Assembly (NCBI GenBank): GCA_051453625.1
Contig: JBOZIK010000001.1
Coordinates: 230,588,230-230,617,150 of the forward strand
Reading direction: 5' to 3'
Source: Welwitschia mirabilis
Lineage: Eukaryota; Gnetophyta; Gnetopsida; Welwitschiales
Length of the DNA: 28,921 nt
The notes below the pieces were generated by a model. It worked only from the letters and a program-made list of their open reading frames with translations. It made no database searches and had not been told where the DNA came from. Position 1 is the stretch's first letter. Each line of letters starts with the position of its first letter. Both the position numbers and the translations under genes were made by a program. Positions 19,346 to 27,925 of the stretch are shown one piece after another.

Positions 19346-20195
19346 TAATGATATCAGTGGCAATAATACCCTAGAAGGTATGACTTATTTTTATTTATAG
19401 CTTTACTATTTTATGAAGACTAGATTTACGAGAAAATAACTTTTTCTTATATGTTTATAAATAACATGAACAATGTAGCTCTTCGATATAATACTACATC
19501 ATCTATTATTACAGTACAACACTTGATTGATCATACAGTGTAAGAACTAAATCAACAAATTGAAGACATGCCCACAAAAATAACCAACTTAGTACCAGTC
19601 AATGAACAGACACAAGACAATGATATCACATCTACTCGTCAGTTGTGTAATACACAAAGTCCTTTATCATTAACTCCCAGATAAAAGTACGTAAGGAGAC
19701 AAAAAGAGATTATGGGAGAGGGCAATTATCATAATCAACAATCACGCTTATGAAGAGAACGATGAAAAAGGCAGTCTAATGCAATACCATCAAACTTTGA
19801 TGACTTATCCTCTATAAGAAGTCTTAATTGAACAATACAACAACCTCTATATCCTAGCTTACGTAAGTCTAATGATGATATATCTAAAGGAATTGAGGCA
19901 TTTTGGAGAGAAATACGAGTCTTTGTACAACCAAGATCATGCACATTTTGTAATGAAATGTATTACTCTATAGATTTGGTACAAGGTAGACTTGGCCCTA
20001 CCTATAGATGGTGTTAATATGAGAAAAAGGAAGGAATCACAGCTGATGATGAAGAAATTAGACGTTTCTCTAATCAGAACGACATGGATCCAGGGCCTCA
20101 GCCATTTGTTTTATCCCATCTTACACAGGTTGAAGAGATGCTTATTTCAAGGATAAATCCTTTACTTCAAGTTACACATGCAACTGGTGGTCAAC
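19231..20195 (+). pseudogene. Helitron Rep/helicase N-terminal pseudogene fragment
   Basis: A short first exon (ATG at 19231, MDSKIEHQQALNCER then stops) is followed by a frame from about 19545 to the gap: SNAIPSNFDDLSS, then GIEAFWREIRVFVQPRSCTF and CNEMYYSIDLVQG, then EEIRRFSNQNDMDPGPQPF and LTQVEEMLISRINPLLQV. The pattern CxxC ... RRFSxxNxMDPGPxP ... LTQxEEMLIxRxxPLxQV is diagnostic of plant Helitron proteins just before the helicase-like N-terminal domain. In autonomous elements a HUH endonuclease and a Pif1-type helicase follow. Here a 100-N gap at 20196 interrupts the frame and none of these domains appears after it. Stops (for example at RSLN and YRWC) show decay. Confidence 0.8.
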
Positions 20196-20295
20196 NNNNN
20201 NNNNNNNNNNNNNNNNNNNNNNNNNNNNNNNNNNNNNNNNNNNNNNNNNNNNNNNNNNNNNNNNNNNNNNNNNNNNNNNNNNNNNNNNNNNNNNN
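20196..20295. other. 100-N assembly gap
   Basis: It separates the Helitron frame from satellite sequence, so the missing DNA may be much longer than 100 bp and may hold the rest of the Rep/helicase gene. Confidence 0.6.
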
Positions 20296-20864
20296 GTCAA
20301 TGTAATAAAGGAGTTTATTCTAATTTAAGCTTTTTTTACATCTATTAAGATTTAAAAATTTATTAAGTTTAAATTAATTTTTTAATTTAAATTTAAAAAA
20401 GCTGTTTTAAATTTATTAATTTTAAAAAGATTCTTATTTTTACATTAATGTTTTTAGAGTCAGGTTTCTTTAAATTAAGTTTATTAGAGAGTCAATGTAA
20501 TAAAGGAGTTTATTCTAAATTAATTTTTTGTTTTACATCTATTAAGATTTTAAGATTTATTAAGTTTAAATTAGATTTTGTTAAGTTTATTAATTTTAAA
20601 AGGTTTATTATTTTTACATTAAGTTTTTCTAAAATTAAGTTTAAATTAAGTTCTCTTTAAATTAAGTTTATTAGAGAGTTAATGTAATAAAGGAGTTTAT
20701 CCTAAATTAAGTTTTCTTCTAAATCTATTAAGATTTAAAAATTTATTAAGTTTAAATTAGGTTTTTTAAGTTTACTAATTTAAAAATTTTTATTATTTTT
20801 ACATTAAGTTTTTTTAAAATTAAGTTTATTATAGAGTCAATGTAATAAAGGATTTTACATTAAG
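20296..20864 (+). repeat. AT-rich tandem satellite, unit about 160-195 bp
   Basis: Units begin with GTYAATGTAATAAAGGA at 20296, 20491, 20678 and 20836, giving spacings of 195, 187 and 158 bp. Within units, short ATTAAGTTTA(A/T) blocks recur. The array starts at the gap and so may extend into it. Open frames here (for example 20448-20660) are low-complexity Phe/Lys/Leu strings, not genes. Confidence 0.8.
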
Positions 20865-20989
20865 TTTTTAAAATTAATTGTAAAAATTTTAAAAATTAAC
20901 TTTTACTTAAATTAAGTTTAAAAATTTTAAGAATCTAGGGTTTTTACATTTTTTATATTTTTTTAAAATTAACATTATCTTAAAATTAA

Positions 20990-21410
20990 ACTTAAATTCC
21001 TTTATACTAGATTTTTTGAAATTAAGTTTCTTTTTTAAAAATTATCATTACTTTATTTAGATTTTAAATCACGCTTTTAAAAATTAAGTTCTTCATAAAG
21101 TAAGTTTTATAGAAAATTAAGTTTTTTAAACTTAAAAATATCTTTAAACAAGTGTTTTTAAATTAAGGTTTTACAAATATGAGTTTTTTATATTATGTAT
21201 TTTCTTCTTTGACACATGTTTAGCTTTTGAAAGGTTTTTAAAATTTAGTTCATCTTTTTAATCACCTTCATTTTCTAAATGTAGTTCCTATGTTCATTTT
21301 CATTTATCTAGAATGGATTCTAAGATTGAACATCAACAAGCTCTAAACTGTGAAAGGCAAAGAAGATATCGTGAGAGGCAAAGACTTTGTAGGGATACTG
21401 AAAACTCAAG
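20990..21410 (+). repeat. Leader/first-exon unit, copy 2
   Basis: It aligns with 18895-19345, and homology stops abruptly after ACTCAAGAAACC. It is the better preserved copy. Confidence 0.75.
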
Positions 21411-21432
21411 AAACCTAGTCCATTTTCATTGA
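21313..21432 (+). CDS. Short first-exon-like ORF (39 aa), Helitron leader exon copy 2
   Basis: An ATG at 21313 opens a 39-codon frame beginning MDSKIEHQQALNCERQRR, rich in Arg, Gln and Glu, ending at TGA 21430-21432. Short Arg/Gln-rich stretches like this often precede the zinc-finger region of plant Helitron proteins. The sister copy at 19231 is followed by that very region, so this is probably a duplicated first exon whose downstream part was replaced. It is unlikely to be translated into something functional by itself. Confidence 0.4.
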   Translation: MDSKIEHQQALNCERQRRYRERQRLCRDTENSRNLVHFH

Positions 21433-21539
21433 TGGATGATGTACATTTATTGGGTAATGGATGTATATTTATGCATATCACAAACATATAATAAGGAATC
21501 TTATATATTGTTTCTTTTTTTATTGGTTTCCTTTTGTTT

Positions 21540-21970
21540 TTTAGTGATGTCGAACCACTACATGGAGCTGTTGTCGGTGGCATAGTGAAGAACAACGGCT
21601 ATTCTGGCCATGTTGGATGCATCATGGATGACCATTAACCCCATCTAGATATTAGTCCTTGCCGTTCCAGCATGATCTAGGATTTTGAGAAGACTGAATA
21701 CTTCTCCATCATGGAAACATCATGGAAACATGAAGGTTTGAGTTATGGGGTGGATGATGATGTAGGGCCAATTTTCGTCAAAGTGGGGAGATGAAACTTC
21801 TGAGATCCGGCGCTGCCTTGGTTGTAACAAAATGCGTAGCCTGCTATTTGAAGGAAGGCTATACAGTTCTTTACAAAGCCGAAGAGGAGGCTCATCCTTT
21901 AACTGAAAGCATTCAATTAGGAAAGGTTAAGGCTTATGAGAAAATCATATTGATTACTAGTCAACATTGA
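21540..21970 (+). pseudogene. Captured gene-like fragment, weakly resembling an extended SDR (reductase) N-terminus
   Basis: The base composition changes to a coding-like mix here. A pyrimidine-rich tract ending TTTTGTTTTTTAG (to about 21544) looks like a splice acceptor. It leads into a frame reading DVEPLHGAVVGGIVKNNGYS to a stop. A second frame of 59 codons starts at ATG 21791: MKLLRSGAALVVTKCVACYL, then KEGYTVLYKAEEEAHPL, ending at TGA 21968-21970. The order LVVTxxVACYLxxGYTV loosely resembles the Rossmann start of plant dihydroflavonol/anthocyanidin-reductase-type extended SDRs. The glycine motif is lost and a few residues are missing, so this identity is only a suggestion. The position after the duplicated Helitron exon suits transposon capture. 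Confidence 0.35.
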
Positions 21971-22106
21971 CCATACGATCAAAGTCAAGATTAACAAAAG
22001 TTAAAAGCAACTTTTAGTTTGGTGAAAGTTAAAGATAGAATCAATTAATTAAGTAGGGACTTATATTCTTCATCATTTTATTTTTCAAATTAGATCTTAG
22101 ATAGAG

Positions 22107-22122
22107 AAGGTTCATTTGGAGG
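22107..22122 (+). repeat. Right copy of the 16-bp direct repeat
   Basis: AAGGTTCATTTGGAGG, identical to 18842-18857. The two copies bracket the Helitron-like block. Confidence 0.7.
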
Positions 22123-24450
22123 TTAATTACATCCGATAAATTTTTGTGAATTAGGCGAATGACCCTTTAGTTTCTTATAAGTGTCTACTTCTCCATTGAC
22201 AATTTAATACATTTCATCATCATTAAGTAGTTCTTTTAATTTTGAGTATTAATTCTTTTCTTGTTCTAGTCTATGAGCCCTTTTTGGATTTCTACTCCTA
22301 GATCTTTCTCTTTAATTTAAAGATGTCATTTATGTTGTATGTAGACTTGATTGTCTTAATCTTAATATAAAACTTTTTATTATAGGTTTAACACTTAACC
22401 ACTCCTGATTTTAAGTTTTATTAAAATAATATAATATGAAAAACTTATGAGACTCAATTATGAAACTTTTTATTATGTAAATAACTAAAGGAATTTGATC
22501 TTTTTATTAATTGAGAAAAATAAAAACTAGTTTTAATGTGATATATTTGACTTGAGATATCTATACAAATTTCTCATATCTTAATGGAATGGCCATTTAC
22601 CAAGTGGTAAACTAATCCTCCATTTAGGAGCTTGTGTGTTGAAATATTTGAATGGCTTAACTAACATATTATAAGTCCTTAGGCATAATTGAAACTATTT
22701 GTTGAGGTGATTATAATGGTTGTACTCCCAAGGATAGTTACAATTACTAAATGCTCTCTATTTGACATAACCAATCCTCAAAATTCATCATATGCTTTTT
22801 TTAATGTAATACACATAAATAAGATTTCATTTTGTTGTTTTCTCACATGTCTTTTATACTATCTATTATAGTTTTACATGAATTAAATAATGAATTCCTT
22901 TATTTGTCAAGGGACCAAAGATCCTTGGAGAACTTTTTAGTTTAACAAAAAAGAAATGAAAGCATATCTTACTAAGTGCTTTTAAATTTAAGAAATATTG
23001 GAAGTTACTTAATGGGAATCAAGCTTGTCAGGAGCCAAGTATTAATATGCAATGGAATACTCAAAATTTGTGTAAGACAATTTTGTCCTTCCCTACAATT
23101 CTTATACAACAAAGTTTTTCTAGTCTTGAGAATCAAAAAAAGGCATAATTATCTCATTGATCAGAATACTTTAGACTTTAAAGTAAGTTAGGAACAATAG
23201 TAAAAAGCGATTGCACTCCCTCACCGTTGGGGAAGAAAGAGAAAAGAAAAAGTAAAAAAGGAAAAGAAAAAGAAAAAAAAGAAATGAAATTTTAATTGTT
23301 TGATGATAATTTTGTAAAATGTTAAGAGTACAAGTATAAAAAATAAGGATGGTGCATGAAATAAGATGTAAGAAAATAAGACATCCAACCTAGAAAAGGG
23401 ATTTATGTTTTTCATTTTAAACTTTGTTTTGAATTTTCAAGACCATACTACCAAAATATCTCTAGGAGAGACATTTAGGAAGATAAATATTTCAAACTCT
23501 TAAAAAAGTAATTATTCATACAAATATTAAGAAAGATAATGCATCCACTTTGACATTGTAAATTAAATATTATAAATGGATTGAGTTCAATTCTAGTTAA
23601 TGCTAGAGCAAAAAGTATCATATGTATTTGAATAAGATGATGAAAGGCCCTGGAATTAGCTTCACTCTCTAGAAAAAGAAAGGTCTAACAAAGATTTTGA
23701 CTAATGAGAAGTTACTTATGATGATTAGGTATTGAAGTATCCCTTATTGATCATCCCATTCTTAAAAGAAAAAAGATAAAGTCAAAATTTATAAATACAA
23801 AAGTAACAATAGCCAATGTACAACATTAGTACATTGTGAACTAGAGAAGAATTGAATCTAAAGTCTAATAAACGATACATGGTTTGGTTTAGGAGTTGTA
23901 AGAACTAATTTTTCATGGTTGTAAAAATAAATTCTAAATTACTTTTACTATTGACTATAAGCAAGTATGTCTAATTAATTATATCATAAAATTTAACAAA
24001 ATTCAACTTCAAGAAAAAGGCAATACCTTTATTGTCTGAGCATGTCGCAGGCCTTAGAAAGCCACAAAAATATTGTTCAGAAATTAATCTACATGTTATT
24101 AAGCTAGTTTGCTTAGCAGGAATGAAATAATTTAACCAAAGTTTATATAGAAGGGGCCTAATGTTGAACTCAAAACTTTTAGTGACCCTCCCTCCACCCA
24201 GAACTAAAACCACCATGATCACCAAAAAATATGATTTGATTACAACTTAGGCCTCATGATGCATCAAGCAAGACCTCTAAAGGTCAAACCCACAAATTGT
24301 TGAGTGGGAGTTAAGTGTCCCACTAGCTCTAACCAAAGTCTTATGATTATCAATTAAAACTTTCAGTTAAAACATTTATAATAAATTTATAAAGAATAGA
24401 TAAGATACATTATAGTTTGTCATTAATTTCTCTAGGGTGACCAAATTTGT
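22123..24450. other. AT-rich stretch without recognisable genes
   Basis: The open frames here (for example 22689-22871, 22976-23191, 23971-24225) are short and resemble no family. A homopurine run with one interruption, about 23229-23277, produces the Phe-rich antisense frame at 23221-23415. Near 24145-24335, GTTGAACTCAAAAC and TGTTGAGTGGGAGTTAAGTG followed by TCCCAC resemble tRNA-derived or LTR-end sequence, but not enough to name an element. Confidence 0.55.
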
Positions 24451-24717
24451 GTATTCGCTTGATGATGCCGTGGATATGCTTCGCAAGAGATTCTCGACGA
24501 AGAATTCTCAAATGTATTTGTTATAAAATTCCTTACTAATACGGAAACAGTTGAGTTTGTATGCGCTGGACAACCATATTTCATATTGAAATTTGTTGGA
24601 CTTCCAAGGAGAAGGAAATTTCAAACTCAGAACAACGTGCGGGCATTCCGCACACCACGAACTTAACAAACAACTCTACGGCCACTCAGACATATAACTT
24701 CAGCCCTCTCGCTAATG
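24451..24717 (-). other. Presumed 3' flank/UTR of the glycosyltransferase gene
   Basis: GC content rises at about 24450-24460 and stays high into the gene, marking the edge of the genic island. On the minus strand no canonical AATAAA is seen in this stretch. The plus-strand frame 24561-24821 is antisense to the end of the gene and has no family likeness. Confidence 0.4.
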
Positions 24718-26154
24718 CTATGCCTCTGATTTCCAAACTGAAGCCGCGGCGCCCAACGATTCGAGGGAGCTACCGCCTTCCGCCATCGCCAAATTTGCTG
24801 CCTTGCTTAACATCTTCATAGTTTCCTTCACCTCTTCATTCCTCATCAGTTCCTTTACCCCTTTCTCTATATCATCTCTTCTCACAACTCCACCCTCTTC
24901 TCTCCTCAAATTCACTCCCACCTTCATTCTTTCTACCAACAGCAGCTCGTTCATCCGCTGCTCTGCAGCCTGGGGCCATGTCAACAGCGGAGCGCCACAG
25001 AGGACGGCCTCTAGCGTTGAATTCCACCCACAGTGAGTGAGGAATCCTGCGGTGGACGGATGGGAGAGGATGGCCACCTGCGGAGCCCATTTTGTGTAGA
25101 CAAGCCCCCTTTCTTGTGTTCTGCTTATGAATCCATCGGGCAGGAAGCCCATGCCGTCTTTTGGCTGTTCTACTTGCAAAATGGGTGGTAGCTGAGGTTT
25201 CTGAAGCACCCATAGGAATCTTTGTCCACTCATCTCCAGTCCATGAGCGAGCTCTACAACTTGTTCCAGCGAGAGCTGTGAACTGCTTCCAAAAGACACG
25301 TACAGAACCGATTTCGCAGGTTGCATGTCCAACCAAAGCAGGCACTCCTCTCTTTCGTTCTCCACGTCATCTACTTCTTCAAAGAGAGAGGACTGAATGA
25401 GAGGCCCGACCGCGTAATACTCCTTTGCTTCCCCTTCCATGTCGACGACTTTGCCTTGTTGCAGGGTCTCCAGTTGCAGCTCTTCGAGGTCACGAAAAGT
25501 GTTGACGAGAAAGCCACGGGCCTTGGGGAGTGAATAGGCGTATCGGCTGAACCATTTCCATAAAGAATCTTCGGAAAAGGTTCGAGGCAAGTCCTTGGCG
25601 GGCATGGGAGGCAAGCCAGGCACGTCGATGGTGCGCTCAAGGTCTCTGAGTGGGAACCCGATCGATTGAGAGAGAGTAGGAGCGTAAAGCATTAAGCACA
25701 GCAAGGATGCCGATGAGACGAAGAAGACGTATACGGGGAGGTCGAGTTCGAGGGCAATGTTGAAGAAAGGGCCACAAAAGAAGTCGGTGATGAAGGCAGC
25801 GATAGGACCTGATTGTAATTCGCTTAGGAGTGTTTCTTTGAGAAGAGGCAGCGTGAGATCTTGAAAGGCGGCAAGGCGCTCACTGATATCTGTGATGTGC
25901 TCCGGAGCTTTCGTAGGTGGAAGCTGCAAGAAGCGAACGTCGACGTGCTTCTTGGAAGAAAAACGTCGTTTGTATTTGGAGAGGACGTCGGGAGGCACAT
26001 GCCAGTCGGTGGTAATGAAAGTTACAGAGAAGTGGTGACAAGCGGAGAGTCGCTTGGCGAACTCTAGCATGGGAATGAAGTGTCCCATGCCGGCGGATGG
26101 GAAAACGACGACGTGATTGGGGTGAGTGCGCTGCATCTCTTGTCTGTAAGACAT
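24718..26154 (-). CDS. UDP-glycosyltransferase, UGT72-like (family 1)
   Basis: A complete 478-residue intronless gene, a normal length for plant UGTs. These GT-B-fold cytosolic enzymes move sugar from a UDP-sugar to small hydroxylated acceptors. The N-terminal domain has FPSAGMGHFIPMLEFAKRL with the catalytic base His25, and TDFF with the partnering Asp124. The C-terminal domain has SVLYVSFGS (282-290) and a full 44-residue PSPG box from Trp356 to Gln399, including HCGWNS (374-379) and WPQAAEQ. Trp at box position 22 and Gln at position 44 favour UDP-glucose. The overall sequence (PGLPPMPAKDLP, ECLLWLD, WAPQ, AEQRMN) is closest to UGT72-type enzymes acting on monolignols and simple phenolics; the acceptor is inference. 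The box is slightly unusual at AVLCGAPLLTWPQA, where VVNGVPLIAWPLY is typical. The start at 26154 has G at -3; Met7 is an alternative start. No signal peptide or membrane span is seen. Confidence 0.95.
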   Translation of the reverse strand: MSYRQEMQRTHPNHVVVFPSAGMGHFIPMLEFAKRLSACHHFSVTFITTDWHVPPDVLSKYKRRFSSKKHVDVRFLQLPPTKAPEHITDISERLAAFQDLTLPLLKETLLSELQSGPIAAFITDFFCGPFFNIALELDLPVYVFFVSSASLLCLMLYAPTLSQSIGFPLRDLERTIDVPGLPPMPAKDLPRTFSEDSLWKWFSRYAYSLPKARGFLVNTFRDLEELQLETLQQGKVVDMEGEAKEYYAVGPLIQSSLFEEVDDVENEREECLLWLDMQPAKSVLYVSFGSSSQLSLEQVVELAHGLEMSGQRFLWVLQKPQLPPILQVEQPKDGMGFLPDGFISRTQERGLVYTKWAPQVAILSHPSTAGFLTHCGWNSTLEAVLCGAPLLTWPQAAEQRMNELLLVERMKVGVNLRREEGGVVRRDDIEKGVKELMRNEEVKETMKMLSKAANLAMAEGGSSLESLGAAASVWKSEA

Positions 26155-26930
26155 CCCTGATTTCTGTAACTTCTGTCCGTCCGTTGTCCTGCTTTGTCTG
26201 CTCTGAAAACAGTGAATACCCCACGGGCTGAAATAGGCGTCATTCGGGCGTGATGCGCACGAAACGTACTCGTGGAAATTAGTATTTGTTCATTTCATCA
26301 CGCTTCTGTTCAGCGGCTTGGCCAAACTCATTCACGTTGTTCTGAAAACGTAGTGGGCAAGCCATCCTAGATTTCTTTTAATTCTTATCGACGTTGTGAT
26401 CGATGTGATCCCTCCCGCTGGTCAATTCCATTCAGCTAGTAGCGTCCGGTGCCAAAATGCCGAGCGCAGAAACTGTTGCCTCTGCAATGCCCTGTCTCAC
26501 AGAAGCACTAAGTCAACTTTGCAGGACCATTAGTTTTCCTGTCCAAGTTCAATGTACTGGTCAACAACGGTCCTATTCAACCCCCGAACAAAAAGAAGCA
26601 ATGCCGGCCAACGATCGCAGGACGCGCCGGCTACTCCGGTGACCGAGTCTGCTCCGTGGCTTTATCTGTTCATATTTTGTTTGACTTGTTGCTCCAAATG
26701 CCATTTAATGCACAAGTAGCCCCACGAATGTCAGCGCCGAAACGTCATGGATGAGGAGGGTGAGGAGAGACAGAAAGTACCGTCGGCCATTAATGGGACG
26801 CGTGGCTCCTATCCAGGGCTATGACAGGCCATGTGATGCCAGGAAGTGACGCTACCTTTCGTAACTCGCCAATTAGGTTGCTTCAAAGGCAATCCATTTC
26901 CGCCTTTAAAGTTTCTTTTTTAATCGTGTG
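26155..26930 (-). promoter_or_regulatory. Upstream region of the glycosyltransferase with clustered W-box cores
   Basis: The CpG-rich composition continues upstream of the start codon to about 26930 and then drops abruptly to AT-rich DNA. Four W-box cores (TTGACC/T) fall within 267 bp: on the gene's strand at 26425-26420, 26516-26511 and 26564-26559, and on the opposite strand at 26681-26686. ACGT-containing sites occur at 26264-26270 and 26741-26750. W-boxes bind WRKY factors, which suggests stress or pathogen induction. No clear TATA box is seen, and the transcription start is unknown. The plus-strand frame 26457-26642 has no family likeness. Confidence 0.45.
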
Positions 26931-27790
26931 TTGAAATAAGAAGTGTTAAAATACGAAATTGGCTACAGTGTGACTTATTTCTCAATTGCCAGGATGGGTC
27001 ATGTGAGTTATAAACGCTATATTATGGTTGATTTGGCATGGCTAACCACGAGGGCCATAAGGAAGTGCTTTTAAGTGAAAATATGGCTTATTATTATGTA
27101 TTAAAATATTAAGTGATATTTTTTATTAATTCATGTTTAATATTAATACTAAAAAATTGTAATTTATATAGTTAATTTATAATAGTAAGGATGAGAGGTT
27201 GTGGGTTTAAATCTTCGTAAGTGGAAGAAAAAATATTAATTAAAATATTTTTAATCTTGAAATTACTTAATTGATTAAGTTATAAACGTAAAGATGAGAT
27301 GTTGCAGGTTTAAACCTCGACCATAAAAAAAAGCTAATTAGAAAAATTTGTAATTTTAAAATTTATGGTGAAAAATACTTTAGAATAATTTTTAAAGAAA
27401 CTAAAAATGTTTTTAACCTCTTAAACTAAAAAAGCCAAAAAAAATATTAAAGATTAAGAGACAATTAATTTAAAGATTATACTAATAAATATCTTTGTAA
27501 TATGTATAATAATCTAAATAACAATCAACTAATAATTTTATGCTTTAACATTTAACCTTTAAAAGGGAGACCTATATCATTTTAAAAATTAAGATATAAT
27601 TTAAGATTAAAAACATATTTTTGTTAAGTATTTTTATGAACCCTTTTAAATTCTTTTGGCCATTAGTAATTAAAATAATAATTAAAATATATTTTTATCA
27701 CTTTGTGTTTGGATAAAGGAGCAATTATTGAGAGCCTTTTTTCTTCCTTGTATCAAGACTCTAAATTGTTTAACTCTACTTTTAAGCTTT
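26931..27790. other. AT-rich spacer between the UGT island and a retroelement ORF
   Basis: The sequence returns to AT-rich, CpG-poor DNA. Apart from the paired B-box-like motifs at 27159-27345, nothing recognisable is present. Confidence 0.55.
27159..27345 (+). repeat. Two SINE-like pol III B-box units in tandem
   Basis: Two related units, about 100 bp apart, share TTAA(T/G)TTATAA, then A(G)GATGAGA(G/T)GTTG, then a B-box-like GGGTTTAAATCTTC (about 27206) or AGGTTTAAACCTCG (about 27308). The B box consensus is GGTTCGANNCC. This suggests tandem or nested tRNA-derived SINE fragments. No A box or poly(A) tail is certain. Confidence 0.4.
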
Positions 27791-27818
27791 TTTGTCTCTG
27801 AAAATCTTCCAACCCCTT

Positions 27819-27854
27819 GCATGTTCTTACATGTGGATGCATGTCTTTGCATGT
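27819..27854 (+). repeat. Four RCATGT motifs at exact 10-bp spacing
   Basis: GCATGT at 27819, ACATGT at 27829, GCATGT at 27839 and GCATGT at 27849. Just upstream of the ATG at 27926. GCATG is the core of plant RY elements bound by B3 factors. Function here is unproven. Confidence 0.6.
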
Positions 27855-27925
27855 TACTCTGAAAGCTTTAGATCTCTAGAGCTACATGTTAATAGGCTTC
27901 TAGAGGGTTCTTTCACCTTAAAACC

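Larger units (their letters stand above)
18858..22106 (+). mobile_element. Helitron-like block with duplicated leader and tandem satellite
   Basis: The block contains a fragment of a Helitron Rep/helicase N-terminal region (19430-20195), preceded by an AT-rich leader and a short first exon. The leader plus exon are repeated downstream (18895-19345 and 20990-21410). Between them are a 100-N gap and an AT-rich satellite. After the second exon copy comes a GC-richer gene-like fragment (21540-21970), as expected if the element captured host sequence. I could not find a certain Helitron 5' TC end or a CTRR 3' hairpin, so the boundaries given are those of the flanking 16-bp repeat. The HUH relaxase and helicase motifs are absent. 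Confidence 0.6.

Noticed and set aside
20448-20660. 70-residue plus-strand frame
   Set aside because: It lies wholly within the AT-rich satellite, and its composition follows the repeat unit.
21320-21595. 91-residue minus-strand frame
   Set aside because: It is antisense to the duplicated Helitron exon and the captured fragment, with no domain.
23221-23415. Phe-rich minus-strand frame resembling a membrane protein
   Set aside because: The hydrophobic run is produced by a homopurine tract on the plus strand and is low complexity.
24561-25036. Plus-strand frames antisense to the UGT 3' end
   Set aside because: They are shadows of the UGT coding sequence with no recognisable domain.
24872-25345. 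157-residue open frame on the minus strand inside the glycosyltransferase
   Set aside because: It overlaps the UGT in another frame, has no family likeness, and is open because of the GC-rich composition of the real gene.
25880-26224. 114-residue minus-strand frame overlapping the UGT start
   Set aside because: It is an out-of-frame shadow of the UGT N-terminus and lacks conserved motifs.
26457-26642. 61-residue plus-strand frame upstream of the UGT
   Set aside because: No family likeness. It lies in GC-rich promoter DNA where open frames arise by chance.
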